Made by a program: the position numbers and the translations under genes. The notes under the pieces were generated by a model. It searched no databases. It worked only from the letters and a program-made list of their open reading frames with translations, and was not told the origin of the DNA. 64,000 bases of DNA from assembly GCF_009828115.1 (NCBI RefSeq), contig NZ_WTYL01000001.1, forward strand, positions 930,001-994,000, in the 5' to 3' direction. Below, one piece after another: positions 8,653-16,338 of the stretch. This stretch comes from Allopontixanthobacter sediminis. Lineage in GTDB: Bacteria; Pseudomonadota; Alphaproteobacteria; Sphingomonadales; Sphingomonadaceae. Position 1 is the stretch's first letter. The number at the start of each line of letters is the position of its first letter.

Positions 8653-9403
8653 GATGTATTTCGGCTGGTTTCTGGGCGGAAAGTCCGGCGGGATCGCTGC
8701 GCAGGATCCATTCTCCCGGCGGATGCATGCGGGAACGGAACAATCGGGCCCGCCATGCAGGATTGCCCGGAGCGTCGGCGTTCCACCGCGGCGGCGGGGA
8801 CGGTGCGGCGCGGACATCCCACCGCATCCGGGCGGAGGACAGGTCGTGATCAGCATCGAGCCTGACGAGCCACAGGGGCACCCCGTGCCGTTCCGCTGCA
8901 AGACTGAGCCGGCGCGAAGCGGTGAAACCCAGCGCCTTGGGGTTGCCGGTGACTTCGCCGATCACGCAGGCAAGATCGCGGCACCGCACCCCTTCTTCCA
9001 GCGCGAACAGCACATCTTCCGGTTTTTCCGCGACCACATGGATGATCCGGTGCCGCAGGTCGGCTGGCAATCCGGGGCGATAGGGCCGCCCGGTCAGCCG
9101 CACCGAGGAGCGGTCCTGCACCCATAATATCGCACGCTGGTCGGAAATTTCGGGCACCCGCGCCGGGGCAGCACCCAGCGCCGGCTTTCGCGCGAGCAAC
9201 CCATCCTGCGCGAGTGCCAGCGCCGCGCAAACACCGCTACTGTCGCGGCCTGAAGCAAACACTTCGCTGTGGTAGATCCGGCCCTGCCCCGGGGTCCATT
9301 TGGCGGAAACACGCGCAGACATCACCCCGCGCACCGTGGCGGGCAAATCGGCAATCGCACCGGATAACGGCGGGCATGGAAGGGAATCGGCATCGGCTTG
9401 CAT
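8546..9403 (-). CDS. imuA: ImuA, RecA-like mutasome accessory protein
   Basis: A 285-residue protein of the ImuA family. The core (HSEVFASGRDSSGVCAAL, then ALGFTASRRLSLAAERHGVP) matches the degenerate RecA-like fold of ImuA, and the conserved PGEWILR tract lies near residue 230. ImuA controls the assembly of ImuB-DnaE2 in SOS mutagenesis. The last part of the protein is proline- and alanine-rich and is encoded in the stretch that overlaps the start of imuB, so its sequence may be shaped by that overlap. Transcription probably starts near 9431, next to a LexA box; a second cluster of half-sites lies farther upstream. Confidence 0.88.
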   Translation of the reverse strand: MQADADSLPCPPLSGAIADLPATVRGVMSARVSAKWTPGQGRIYHSEVFASGRDSSGVCAALALAQDGLLARKPALGAAPARVPEISDQRAILWVQDRSSVRLTGRPYRPGLPADLRHRIIHVVAEKPEDVLFALEEGVRCRDLACVIGEVTGNPKALGFTASRRLSLAAERHGVPLWLVRLDADHDLSSARMRWDVRAAPSPPPRWNADAPGNPAWRARLFRSRMHPPGEWILRSDPAGLSAQKPAEIHHDSTAPAAANECDPKPAPNPVDLDRPTVGRSMAAL

Positions 9404-9420
9404 AAGGGAACGACTCGTCT

Positions 9421-9435
9421 GTTCCGCTTATGTTC
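9421..9435 (-). promoter_or_regulatory. LexA (SOS) box of imuA
   Basis: On the plus strand GTTC-CGCTTAT-GTTC, a perfect 4-7-4 direct repeat, 17 bp upstream of the imuA ATG. In the minus direction a TAAAAT hexamer (9443-9438) sits just upstream, so the predicted transcription start falls inside the box. Confidence 0.88.
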
Positions 9436-9464
9436 CCATTTTACCCAATATGCAATTCATCGTT

Positions 9465-9490
9465 GTTCCGGACCTGTTCCGTCCCTGTTC
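9465..9490. promoter_or_regulatory. Overlapping tandem LexA boxes (three phased GTTC half-sites)
   Basis: GTTC occurs at 9465, 9476 and 9487, each pair separated by exactly 7 bp, giving two perfect SOS boxes that share the middle half-site. The distance from the last half-site of the imuA box (9432) to the first here is 33 bp, three times the 11-bp repeat, so all five half-sites lie on one 11-bp grid. The cluster is 62 bp upstream of imuA and about 80 bp upstream of the divergent stress-protein gene, and could affect both. Confidence 0.75.
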
Positions 9491-9570
9491 CGACGAAATC
9501 GGGCCTCTTCAACGGAACTAAACCCGCGCGCGAAACGTCTAGCTACCAGACACCTAATCAGGAGATACCC

Positions 9571-10053
9571 ATGAAATATTCCGCAGGAAAAGCCGACGAG
9601 CTCAAAAAGAAGTTCTGGACGTCCATGGCCGATTCGCCGTTCATCATGCTTCAGCTCGACGGTGAACCCTCGACCGCGGTTCCAATGACGGCGCAGCTGG
9701 ACAAGGACGCCAACAGTTCGATCTGGTTCTACACCCAGAAGAACAGCAGTTTCGCCAAGCTGGGCCCGGCTACCGCGACCTTCGAAGGCAAGGGCCATGA
9801 AATGTTCGCCCGATTCCACGGCAACCTGTCGGTGGAAACCAGCCAGGAGCGTTTCGACCAGTTCTGGAACAATTTTGTCGAGGCATGGTACGACGGCGGA
9901 AAAACCGATCCCGACATCCTGTTCCTGCGAATGGATCTGGGCGCCGCCGAATTGTGGAACGGCGAAATGGGCCTGCTCAACACCGCCAAGATGGCGCTGG
10001 GCATGACCGTCCATGACGATGCCGAGGAAAAACATACCCAAACCGCCCTCTGA
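9571..10053 (+). CDS. Pyridoxamine 5'-phosphate oxidase-like general stress protein
   Basis: 160 residues. The sequence (VPMTAQLDKDANSSIWFYT, then KNSSFAKL and ATATFEGKG) fits the split-barrel FMN-binding family that includes general stress protein 26; these proteins bind flavin but their reactions are mostly unknown. The ATG at 9571 has a clear AGGAGA Shine-Dalgarno; an upstream ATG at 9430 would run the protein through the LexA-box region and is rejected. It is divergent from imuA and shares a 167-bp intergenic region holding the LexA boxes, so SOS co-regulation is possible. It ends at a strong bidirectional terminator. Confidence 0.85.
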   Translation: MKYSAGKADELKKKFWTSMADSPFIMLQLDGEPSTAVPMTAQLDKDANSSIWFYTQKNSSFAKLGPATATFEGKGHEMFARFHGNLSVETSQERFDQFWNNFVEAWYDGGKTDPDILFLRMDLGAAELWNGEMGLLNTAKMALGMTVHDDAEEKHTQTAL

Positions 10054-10071
10054 TCCGGGCACACCGACAGC

Positions 10072-10107
10072 AAAAAGGCCGCTTCCATAACGGAAGCGGC
10101 CTTTTTT
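10072..10107. terminator. Bidirectional Rho-independent terminator
   Basis: A 10-bp perfect stem (10077-10086 with 10092-10101, arm GGCCGCTTCC), a 5-nt loop, an A5 tract on the left and T6 on the right. It can end both the stress-protein gene (+) and the convergent permease gene (-). Confidence 0.9.
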
Positions 10108-10132
10108 ATGATCGCACTATTGCGGAACGTTC

Positions 10133-11698
10133 CTATCGCGGATCGATCGGAACCATGGTTTCCTCGCCGCCGATTTCGTCCACCACTTCGACGACACCCT
10201 TGCCGAGATGACTGCGACTGCGGCTGTAACCAAAATAGACGACCAGTCCGATCACGCCCCACACCGGCAGCACCAGCATCGCCTCGAACGGCAGATTGGC
10301 GAACAGGAAAATACAGCCCGCAATGGTGGCAGGTCCGACAAACCACAGCGCCGGGGTCCGGAAACTTCGCTTCGCATCCGGAGCGGACTTGCGCAGCAAC
10401 ATCACCGCAATTGCCACCATCATGAAGGCATACAGCGTACCGGCATTGGCGATATCGGCCAACTGCCCGACCGGGAAGAAAGCAGCGCCCACGGCAACCA
10501 CTACGCCGGTAATGGCGGTCACAATGTGCGGCGTTTTCCACTTGGGATGCACGCGGCTGAGGACGTCGGGCAGCAACCCGTCACGGCTCATGACGAAGAA
10601 GATGCGCGTCTGGGCAAAGATCAGCACCAGAATCACCGATGGCAGGGCGAGGAAGGCCGCGATACCAAGCGCGTTACCGACCTTGGAGAAGCCGATCTCG
10701 CGCAGCACATGGGCCAGCGCCTCGTCCGAACAGACCAGCATCTGGGCATATTGCGGCATCGCGCATTGCAGCGCCAATTGCTCCGACCCGGCAGGGAACG
10801 GCACGCCGCCCGGTCCCATGATCGGCTGCCCGCCAATGGTGCCGATAGCTCCGGCCGCGACCAGGATATAGAACACGGTGCAGAACAATAGCGACCCAAC
10901 CAGCCCGATCGGCACGTTGCGCTGCGGATCCTTGGTTTCTTCCGCTGCGGTGGAAACCGCGTCGAACCCGACATAGGCGAAGAAGATCGTCGCCGCTGCG
11001 CCCACCGCGCCGACACCCGAACCCAGGCCTCCGAACACGCCGGCTGGCAGGAACGGGTTAAAGTTCGCCAGTTCCGCCTGCGGGATGGTGAGGAAGATGA
11101 ACACGGTCAGCGCGGTCACCTTGATGGCCACGAGGATCGCGTTGAACACCGCCGATTCGCGCGTCCCGATCATCAGCAGCCATGTAACCAGCAACGCGAT
11201 CACCAAGGCCGGCAGGTTGATCAATCCGCCCGGAGCACCGCCAAGTGCAAGCGGCCCGGCCGCCAGCCACGGCGGCAAATTGACCCCGAAAAATTCGCTC
11301 AGGATGGTGCCGCTGAAATAGCCCGACCAACCGACCGATACCGCGCTGGCAGCCACGGCGTATTCGAGGATTAGCGCCCAACCCACGGTCCAGGCGAGAA
11401 ACTCCCCCATGGTGGCGTAGGTATAGGTATAGGCCGAGCCCGACACCGGGATCATCGCGGCGATCTCGGCATAGCACAGCGCCGCGACGATACAGATCGC
11501 ACCGGCTATGGCGAAGGCGAGCATTAAGCCCGGCCCTGCCTTCTGCGCCCCCGCAGCGGTGAGAACGAAAATGCCCGTACCGATCACACAACCGATGCCG
11601 AACAGCATCAATTGGAACCAGCCGAGACTACGATGAAGTGACTTTTTCTCCGCTGCAGCCAGAATAGCGCTCAGCGGTTTGACGCGATCAATCAACAT
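10133..11698 (-). CDS. APC-family amino acid permease
   Basis: A 521-residue inner-membrane protein with about 12-14 hydrophobic segments. The first segment region (MLFGIGCVIGTGIFVLTA) carries the GxGIGxGIF-like signature of the amino acid-polyamine-organocation superfamily, close to the cationic amino acid transporter (YfnA/CAT-like) group. The repeat following FAYVGFDAVSTAAEE is also typical. The substrate is probably an amino acid; which one cannot be told. It stands alone, with the terminator on its 3' side and a 98-bp gap to the next gene upstream. Confidence 0.9.
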   Translation of the reverse strand: MLIDRVKPLSAILAAAEKKSLHRSLGWFQLMLFGIGCVIGTGIFVLTAAGAQKAGPGLMLAFAIAGAICIVAALCYAEIAAMIPVSGSAYTYTYATMGEFLAWTVGWALILEYAVAASAVSVGWSGYFSGTILSEFFGVNLPPWLAAGPLALGGAPGGLINLPALVIALLVTWLLMIGTRESAVFNAILVAIKVTALTVFIFLTIPQAELANFNPFLPAGVFGGLGSGVGAVGAAATIFFAYVGFDAVSTAAEETKDPQRNVPIGLVGSLLFCTVFYILVAAGAIGTIGGQPIMGPGGVPFPAGSEQLALQCAMPQYAQMLVCSDEALAHVLREIGFSKVGNALGIAAFLALPSVILVLIFAQTRIFFVMSRDGLLPDVLSRVHPKWKTPHIVTAITGVVVAVGAAFFPVGQLADIANAGTLYAFMMVAIAVMLLRKSAPDAKRSFRTPALWFVGPATIAGCIFLFANLPFEAMLVLPVWGVIGLVVYFGYSRSRSHLGKGVVEVVDEIGGEETMVPIDPR

Positions 11699-11795
11699 GA
11701 TGGCAGCATTCCCCAGACTCGGTCCGGGAACTACCCGCGCCGCCAGTCTGCACAGCGCTTTTATTCAGTTTTGTTACGCCCGCAATCCGGAATCT

Positions 11796-13211
11796 TCAGC
11801 CGAAGATTCCGAACAGCACGATCAGGGTCAAAACCACCGGGCAAAGCCACCGGACCAGGAACAGCCACAATTTGTGAAGGCCGCCGTCGAGCCCGTTCTC
11901 CCCATTGATCAGGCGCTTGTCGGCGATCCAGCCAACGAACACTGCGGTCAGTATGGCTCCGATCGGCATGAACAGTTTAGCGGTCACGGAATCGAGCGTG
12001 TCCATGATCCCCAGGCCCTCGAACAACGGAATGAAGCCAAGCGGGTGGAAACCGGACAGCGCATTCATAGAATAGGCCGAGGCTACGCCAAGCAGCCCCG
12101 CAAGGGTAGCAATCGCGATCGCCGTCGGCATGCGGCGTGTCTTGAATTTTTCCATCGCCCAGGAGGTGGGCACTTCCATCAGCGCGACCGAGCTCGTCAG
12201 GGCCGCGAAACCGACCATGATGAAGAACGCGAGGCCGATTACCGAACCAGCGGGCATGGATTGGAACGCATGGGGCAAGGTGTCGAACATCAGGCCAAGG
12301 CCGCCTTCCGACGAAAGCCCCGCCGCGAACACGATCGGGAAAATGCACAGTCCCGCGACCAGGGCGACCGATGTGTCGGCAAAGGCAATGATCGCCGATG
12401 TGCCCGCCAGATTGACGTCACGCCCGACGTAGGAACCGTATGTGATCATTCCGGCCACGCCGAGTGAAAGCGAGAAAAATGCCTGTCCCACCGCCGCAAG
12501 CATCACGTCCGGGGTGAGCTTCGTGAAATCGACCGTGAACAGATAGGTCAGCGTTTCGGAAAAGGCCCCGCCGAACGCGCCGTAAATGGTGATCCCCAAG
12601 AGCAGGATGAAAAACGCGGGCATCAGCCACACCGCGGCAATCTCGATCCCTCCGGAAACACCGCGAGCGACGAAATAGACCGTAATCACCACGAACACGA
12701 GGTCCAGGACGGTCATCAGCAGGCCGTTTTCCAGCAACGCCGGGAAGATGGCGCTGATATCTTCCGCCGACATTCCGGCCAGCGCGCCGCCGGTCACACC
12801 GCTGGTGAACAGGTCACCCACGAAAACACCGATATAGTACAGCACCCAGCCGCCGATGACGCAGTAGAACGCCAGGATCATGAAAGCCGATATCACCCCG
12901 AGGCCCGCAAGCCCTTCCCAATAGCGGGAAGCTTTCGATTCCGCCGCCATCCGGCGCACGCTTTCGGTTGCGGAAGACTGCCCGTGGCGTCCGATCAGGG
13001 TTTCGGACAACAGCACCGGCAAGCCGATCAGCACGATGCAGAAGATGTAGAACAACACGAACGCGCCGCCGCCATTAGCTCCGGCCTCCGCGGGAAAGCG
13101 AACCAGATTGCCGAGCCCGACCGCAGAACCAACCGCTGCGAGGATGAAGGCGGTCCGCGACGACCAGCCATCGCGCGGGGTAATTCCGTCGGATCCGGTA
13201 GTGACAACCAT
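11796..13211 (-). CDS. Neurotransmitter:sodium symporter (SNF/NSS) family transporter
   Basis: 471 residues with about 11-12 membrane segments. The opening (RDGWSSRTAFILAAVGSAV followed by GLGNLVRFP) matches the Na+- and substrate-binding first helix of NSS proteins such as LeuT and Tyt1. They import amino acids or related compounds with Na+. The neighbouring amino-acid permease suggests a shared nutritional theme, but the two have separate intergenic regions. The stop codon lies in a hairpin-forming sequence. Confidence 0.93.
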   Translation of the reverse strand: MVVTTGSDGITPRDGWSSRTAFILAAVGSAVGLGNLVRFPAEAGANGGGAFVLFYIFCIVLIGLPVLLSETLIGRHGQSSATESVRRMAAESKASRYWEGLAGLGVISAFMILAFYCVIGGWVLYYIGVFVGDLFTSGVTGGALAGMSAEDISAIFPALLENGLLMTVLDLVFVVITVYFVARGVSGGIEIAAVWLMPAFFILLLGITIYGAFGGAFSETLTYLFTVDFTKLTPDVMLAAVGQAFFSLSLGVAGMITYGSYVGRDVNLAGTSAIIAFADTSVALVAGLCIFPIVFAAGLSSEGGLGLMFDTLPHAFQSMPAGSVIGLAFFIMVGFAALTSSVALMEVPTSWAMEKFKTRRMPTAIAIATLAGLLGVASAYSMNALSGFHPLGFIPLFEGLGIMDTLDSVTAKLFMPIGAILTAVFVGWIADKRLINGENGLDGGLHKLWLFLVRWLCPVVLTLIVLFGIFG

Positions 13212-13357
13212 CGTGCAAATTCTCCGTTTATCTGAGCACGCATCTTCAAGGTGCGCTTTTCCGGCCTCAGCTTGTGCAGAGAAATCCCGCGGGCGTCGAG
13301 GGGGCGGGCCAATTTATCGACTTTGCGTTTATCCGATGACGCCGCTAAACCGCCGCC

Positions 13358-14230
13358 ATGTCCACCACCTTCCAGCTCGACACCTCGACCAGCCGCGCCA
13401 ACCCTACGCCGCAGCCCATGCGGCGCCTGACGGTGCCGAAAATCCGCGCCCGAAAGCAGGACGGGGTCACCGCAGAACCTCTGGTGATGCTGACCGCATA
13501 CACCGCGCGGCAAGCCCAGTTGCTGGACGAACACTGCGACCTGCTGCTGGTGGGAGATTCGCTCGGCCAGGTCATTTACGGACTGCCATCGACCATTCCG
13601 GTCACGATGGAGATGATGGCCAATCACGGGGCTGCTGTCGTGCGCGGCAGCTACCACGCGGTGGTGGTGATCGATATGCCCTTCGGTTACTACGAAGCAT
13701 CGCCGCAGCAAGCGTTCGAGAGCGCGGCGTTGCTGCTCAAGCAGACCGGCGCGGCGGCGGTAAAGCTGGAAGGCGGGGAAGCGATGGCGGAAACCGTCGC
13801 GTTCCTCAACCAACGCGGAATTCCGGTAATGGGCCACGTCGGGCTTACCCCGCAGGCGGTTAATGTGCTCGGCGGATACGGCGCGCGCGGCCGCACTGAT
13901 AGCGAAGCCGGAAAGATCCTGTCCGATGCGAAGGCGCTCGATAATGCGGGCGCGTTCGCTATCGTGGTCGAAGGCGTGGTCGAACCGATTGCAATTGACG
14001 TCACGAAGTCGGTCGCCTGCCCGACGATCGGCATCGGCGCGTCCGCCCTTTGCGACGGGCAGGTGCTGGTCACCGAGGATATGCTCGGCATGTTCGAGCG
14101 CGTGCCGCGTTTCGTGAAGCGGTATGAGGATATTGCCGGTATCATCCAGAAAACCGTGACCCGGTATGCCGAAGAAGTGCGCAATCGCAGCTTTCCTGGC
14201 GAAGAACAGACGTATCAACCGAAGGACTGA
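13358..14230 (+). CDS. panB: 3-methyl-2-oxobutanoate hydroxymethyltransferase
   Basis: 290 residues. PanB transfers a hydroxymethyl group from 5,10-methylene-THF to 2-oxoisovalerate, the first committed step of pantothenate (and so CoA) synthesis. Diagnostic stretches are [13 protein letters not shown] (metal-binding aspartate), [30 protein letters not shown] and VVEGVVEP. It is about 20 residues longer at the N-terminus than E. coli PanB. No other pan gene is adjacent. The following membrane-protein gene starts 68 bp downstream on the same strand. Confidence 0.96.
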   Translation: MSTTFQLDTSTSRANPTPQPMRRLTVPKIRARKQDGVTAEPLVMLTAYTARQAQLLDEHCDLLLVGDSLGQVIYGLPSTIPVTMEMMANHGAAVVRGSYHAVVVIDMPFGYYEASPQQAFESAALLLKQTGAAAVKLEGGEAMAETVAFLNQRGIPVMGHVGLTPQAVNVLGGYGARGRTDSEAGKILSDAKALDNAGAFAIVVEGVVEPIAIDVTKSVACPTIGIGASALCDGQVLVTEDMLGMFERVPRFVKRYEDIAGIIQKTVTRYAEEVRNRSFPGEEQTYQPKD

Positions 14231-14298
14231 CCAAGTCCTCGCCATCCACGAACACATTTGCGGCACTGCCCAAACCTGAAATCGAAGAGGCTCCCCTG

Positions 14299-15372
14299 AT
14301 GGGCACGATCCTGCGTTATTACAAATTCTCCCTGGTCTTCACCGCCGCCTGCTTTCTGGCCGCCGGTTGGTACGGATGGAGCAGCACCGGCAGCTTCGCC
14401 GCAACCGCCCAGATCCTGTGGATCGTTTTTGTCCTTTCGATTCTGGAGATTTCGCTCAGCTTCGACAACGCGGTGGTCAACGCGACGGTCCTGCGCGAGA
14501 TGGACGAAGTCTGGCAGGAGCGTTTCCTGATCTGGGGCATCGCCATCGCCGTCTTCGGGATGCGCATCATCTTCCCGATCGCCATTGTCGCGATTGCGGC
14601 AAATCTCGGCCCGGTCGAAGCTGTCACGCTTTCGCTGAACAACCCCGAGGAATACGAGCAGATCGTGTCCAGCGCGCATATCGGCATTGCCGGTTTTGGC
14701 GGTGCGTTCCTTGCGATGGTCGGGCTCAGCTTCTTTTTCGATGCCGACAAGGATGTGCACTGGATCGCCAATGTGGAGCGGTTCATCAACCGGTTCTCCA
14801 GCGTCCCGGCGGTCGAAATCGGTCTGCTGTTGGCTGCGATCTACGGCATTTCGACCATGCTGTCCGAAGAAGACGCTTTGACCTTCCTTACCGCCGGTGT
14901 CCTTGGTCTGGTAACCTTCATCGGGGTTAACGCGGTTGGCGCGATCATCGAAGCGCGGGAAACGCGCAAGAAGGCCGCCGGCGAGATGGTCCGGTCCGGC
15001 CTTGGCGGGTTTTTGTACCTCGAAGTGCTTGACGCCTCCTTCAGTTTTGACGGGGTCATCGGTGCGTTCGCGCTGTCGAACAACATGATCATCATCGCGC
15101 TGGGCCTGTCTGTGGGGGCAATGTTCGTCCGTTCCATGACGATCCACCTCGTCCGCACCGGCACGTTGGCGCAGTACCGCTATCTGGAACACGGCGCATT
15201 CTGGGCAATCATCGCACTCGGCGCGATTATGCTGGTTTCCGCGGTGGTCCATATCCCCGAAACGATAACCGGCCTGATCGGCGCAACCCTGATCGGCCTG
15301 TCGCTGTGGTGGTCCATTCGCCACAACCGGCGCGAGGGTACGGCTACTTCGGTAACGCTTGCAGACGATTAG
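14299..15372 (+). CDS. DUF475 (TerC-like) integral membrane protein
   Basis: 357 residues with about nine hydrophobic segments. The motif EISLSFDNAVVNA and its later counterpart LDASFSFDGVIGAFA are the paired acidic signatures of the DUF475/TerC-related superfamily, which is implicated in metal-ion handling. The ATG at 14299 opens a basic then hydrophobic N-terminus. It follows panB on the same strand and its last 29 bp overlap the end of the convergent symporter gene. The transported ion is unknown. Confidence 0.88.
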   Translation: MGTILRYYKFSLVFTAACFLAAGWYGWSSTGSFAATAQILWIVFVLSILEISLSFDNAVVNATVLREMDEVWQERFLIWGIAIAVFGMRIIFPIAIVAIAANLGPVEAVTLSLNNPEEYEQIVSSAHIGIAGFGGAFLAMVGLSFFFDADKDVHWIANVERFINRFSSVPAVEIGLLLAAIYGISTMLSEEDALTFLTAGVLGLVTFIGVNAVGAIIEARETRKKAAGEMVRSGLGGFLYLEVLDASFSFDGVIGAFALSNNMIIIALGLSVGAMFVRSMTIHLVRTGTLAQYRYLEHGAFWAIIALGAIMLVSAVVHIPETITGLIGATLIGLSLWWSIRHNRREGTATSVTLADD

Positions 15373-16297
15373 CCAGCGGCGCCGACACCACCAGCTGCAG
15401 CAGGTGGTAAATCAGCAGCGGCACCAAAATCAGGCCCGCAGTTCCGGGCGGGAACAGCACCAGCGCAAGCGGTGCGCCCATTGCGACGCTCTTGTGCGCG
15501 CCGCCGAACAGGAATGCGGTCCGGTCTGCGCGGTTGAGCCTCATCGCGCCGCCGACCAGCCATGCGCCGCCGTAAGCGACCGTCAGCATGGCGATCAGCC
15601 CACCGAGCAGCCAGCCCCAGCTTGCCGCGTCCAGCAGGCCCCAGATGCCTTGCTCGACCGCGCCTGAAAACGCGACGTAGACGGCGATAGAAATGGCGGC
15701 GCGGTCCATCCAGCGGATCATCACCGGATGGTCGTGGACGAACCTTCCGCCGCGTGATTGCAGGACCTGGCCCAGCGCGAATGGCAGGATCAGGACCAGG
15801 AATATCTTCACCAGCCCGCTTGTCCCCAGCTCCGCTTCCGCCCCGCCGCCGAGTGCCGAAAATATCGGGACGCTGACGAAGACGCCGAGCATATTGAGCA
15901 GCGCAGCCGCCACCACCGCAATCGCGACGTTGCCGCCCGCCATCGAGGTATACGCCGTCGCCGACTGCACCGTGGATGGCAGCACCCCAAGATAGAGAAA
16001 TCCCAGCGCCACCAGTGGCGGCACCAGTCCGTCCATCGTGCGGGCAAACCCCAGCCCGACCAGCGCCAGCGCACCGAAGGACCACAGGGCTAGCACCGAC
16101 AGATACCGCCAGTTCGCCATGCCCTTGGCCACGTCGCTTCGTGACAGGCGCATTCCGTTGAGGAAGAACAGCAGGAAAACCGCCGCATTGCTGATGGCCT
16201 GCGCGCCGTCGCGGTACGGCCCGATAGCGGGAAACACGCTGGCGAGCAGCGTCGCCAGAACCAGCAGGCGGACCATCGGATCGATACGGGAAAACAT
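15344..16297 (-). CDS. Bile acid:sodium symporter family (SBF-like) transporter
   Basis: 317 residues with about ten membrane segments, of the SBF-like/PSBF group (VFLLFFLNGMRLSR, GVLPSTVQSATAYTSMAGG and FLFGGAHKSVAMGAPLA are its conserved patches). Such proteins move organic anions with Na+; the YfeH-like members have no proven substrate. The 3' end overlaps the convergent DUF475 gene by 29 bp. It follows the TPR-lipoprotein gene on the same strand but starts 41 bp after that gene's stop, so it could be read from the same transcript. Confidence 0.88.
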   Translation of the reverse strand: MFSRIDPMVRLLVLATLLASVFPAIGPYRDGAQAISNAAVFLLFFLNGMRLSRSDVAKGMANWRYLSVLALWSFGALALVGLGFARTMDGLVPPLVALGFLYLGVLPSTVQSATAYTSMAGGNVAIAVVAAALLNMLGVFVSVPIFSALGGGAEAELGTSGLVKIFLVLILPFALGQVLQSRGGRFVHDHPVMIRWMDRAAISIAVYVAFSGAVEQGIWGLLDAASWGWLLGGLIAMLTVAYGGAWLVGGAMRLNRADRTAFLFGGAHKSVAMGAPLALVLFPPGTAGLILVPLLIYHLLQLVVSAPLANRLQALPK

Positions 16298-16338
16298 CGC
16301 CGCCGCCCTGCCCCAGAATTCCGCGCCTTGTCGAGCGC

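Noticed and set aside
7301-9127. A 608-codon open frame on the plus strand opposite imuB/imuA
   Set aside because: Serine/arginine-rich low-complexity product, antisense to recognised genes.
11788-11811. Hairpin at the stop of the Na+ symporter gene (10-bp stem) as a terminator
   Set aside because: It includes the stop codon and is not followed by a T run in the direction of transcription.
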